Part shown: one piece after another, positions 6,077 through 6,577 of the stretch
Layout: each line of letters starts with the position of its first letter
Position numbering within the stretch: position 1 is the stretch's first letter
Source of the DNA: Deltaproteobacteria bacterium
GTDB taxonomy: Bacteria > Desulfobacterota > Deferrimicrobia > Deferrimicrobiales > Deferrimicrobiaceae
Direction of reading: 5' to 3'
DNA: 6,577 nucleotides
NCBI GenBank assembly: GCA_003513855.1
Contig: DOTC01000003.1
Span: 1 to 6,577 of the forward strand
Translations under genes and position numbers: made by a program
The notes under the pieces: model-generated
Told to the model about the DNA's origin: nothing
Databases searched by the model: none
What the model saw: the letters and a program-made list of their open reading frames with translations, nothing else

Positions 6077-6577
6077 TCAGATCGCCTTGGCCCAGGCCAG
6101 GCGCTTCTCCAGCCACCGGGAGAGGGTGGTGAACGCGTAGCAGAAGATGAAGTAGATGACGGCGATGAAGAGGAAGATCTCCGTGGGGTAGACGAGGCTG
6201 CGATTGTTGATCTGCGTCGCCACGTGGGTCAGCTCGGAGACGCCGACGATGAAGGCCAGCGACGTGTCCTTGATGAGGGAGACGAACTGGTTGACGAACG
6301 ACGGGATCATGTTCCGCAGCGCCTGCGGCAGGATGATGTGGACCATGGTATGCCGGTGGGTGAGGCCCGTGGAGATGGCCGCCTCCGTCTGTCCCTTCGG
6401 GATCCCCTCGATGCCCGCCTTGACGATCTGGGACATGTAGGCGGAGGTGAAGAAGGTGAGCGCCAGGATCACCGTCTGGCTCTCCGGCATCGGCTTCCCC
6501 ATCAGTCCCGGATAGAGGAAGTACATCCAGAAGATGACCATGAGGAGCGGCATTCCCCGCACGAATTGGATCACCGC
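6077..6577 (-). CDS. Polar amino acid ABC transporter permease (GltK/HisM type), 5' end truncated by window edge
   Basis: This is the inner-membrane channel subunit of an ATP-driven amino acid uptake system, normally working with a second permease, an ATPase and a periplasmic binding protein. The visible 166 residues begin inside the protein with AVIQFVRGMPLLMVIFWMYF. The family is about 220 residues, so roughly the first 50, including the first membrane helix, are missing. Membrane segments lie at PLLMVIFWMYFLYPGLM, TVILALTFFTSAYMS and IFLFIAVIYFIFCYAF. The EAA loop that docks the ATPase is intact: EAAISTG, nine residues, then IILPQALRNMIP. KDTSLAFIVGVSEL is also typical. FRS/VRG-PL-MVIFW resembles glutamate/aspartate permeases, but substrate cannot be fixed from a permease alone. 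The rest of its operon should lie to the right of the window, upstream of this gene. Its TGA is at 6079-6077. The GTG codon at 6574 is an internal Val, not a start. Confidence 0.95.
   Translation of the reverse strand, partial: AVIQFVRGMPLLMVIFWMYFLYPGLMGKPMPESQTVILALTFFTSAYMSQIVKAGIEGIPKGQTEAAISTGLTHRHTMVHIILPQALRNMIPSFVNQFVSLIKDTSLAFIVGVSELTHVATQINNRSLVYPTEIFLFIAVIYFIFCYAFTTLSRWLEKRLAWAKAI

Noticed and set aside
5284..6132. A 282-codon plus-strand frame overlapping the SDR gene and the permease end.
   Set aside because: It is out of frame with the recognised SDR protein, Arg/Gly/Pro-rich, and has no recognisable motif.

Overview
The window is a compact, GC-rich (roughly two-thirds G+C) bacterial chromosome segment with six protein genes and no RNA gene, CRISPR array or mobile element that I can recognise. 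A secreted M1-type metallopeptidase and a secreted intradiol-dioxygenase-like protein, both with signal peptides, point to a Gram-negative bacterium. The gene styles recall Desulfobacterota/Geobacter-like (deltaproteobacterial) genomes, but this is an impression from protein style and not a placement.

Layout. Bases 1-1610 (minus) carry the N-terminal third of the glutamate synthase large chain, cut by the left edge. Bases 1611-1735 are a divergent regulatory spacer, AT-rich against its surroundings, with a possible shared two-way -10 element and a near-perfect 16-base dyad. Bases 1736-2320 (plus) encode DNA-3-methyladenine glycosylase I (Tag). Bases 2229-4481 (minus) encode an exported gluzincin peptidase of the M1 clan whose open frame runs 92 bases into the antisense strand of tag. 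Bases 4482-4576 are a second divergent spacer with small dyads and an extended -10 candidate. Bases 4577-5095 (plus) encode a small exported intradiol ring-cleavage dioxygenase-like protein. It is followed after 60 bases by a TIGR01777/YfcH-type nucleotide-sugar-epimerase-like SDR protein (5156-6055, plus). Bases 6077-6577 (minus) are the C-terminal part of a polar amino acid ABC transporter permease, cut by the right edge.

How the genes work together. Only the dioxygenase-like gene and the SDR gene are likely to share a transcript. The other neighbours are divergent (gltB/tag, peptidase/dioxygenase) or convergent (tag/peptidase, SDR/permease), so this looks like independent housekeeping and accessory genes and not one pathway. 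GltB (ammonia assimilation into glutamate) and the permease (amino acid uptake) share a nitrogen theme but are not linked here. I see no clear new multi-gene system. The points most worth a second look are the atypical active-site motifs of the M1 peptidase, its run-on C-terminus, the stand-alone exported dioxygenase, and the symmetric elements in the gltB-tag spacer.
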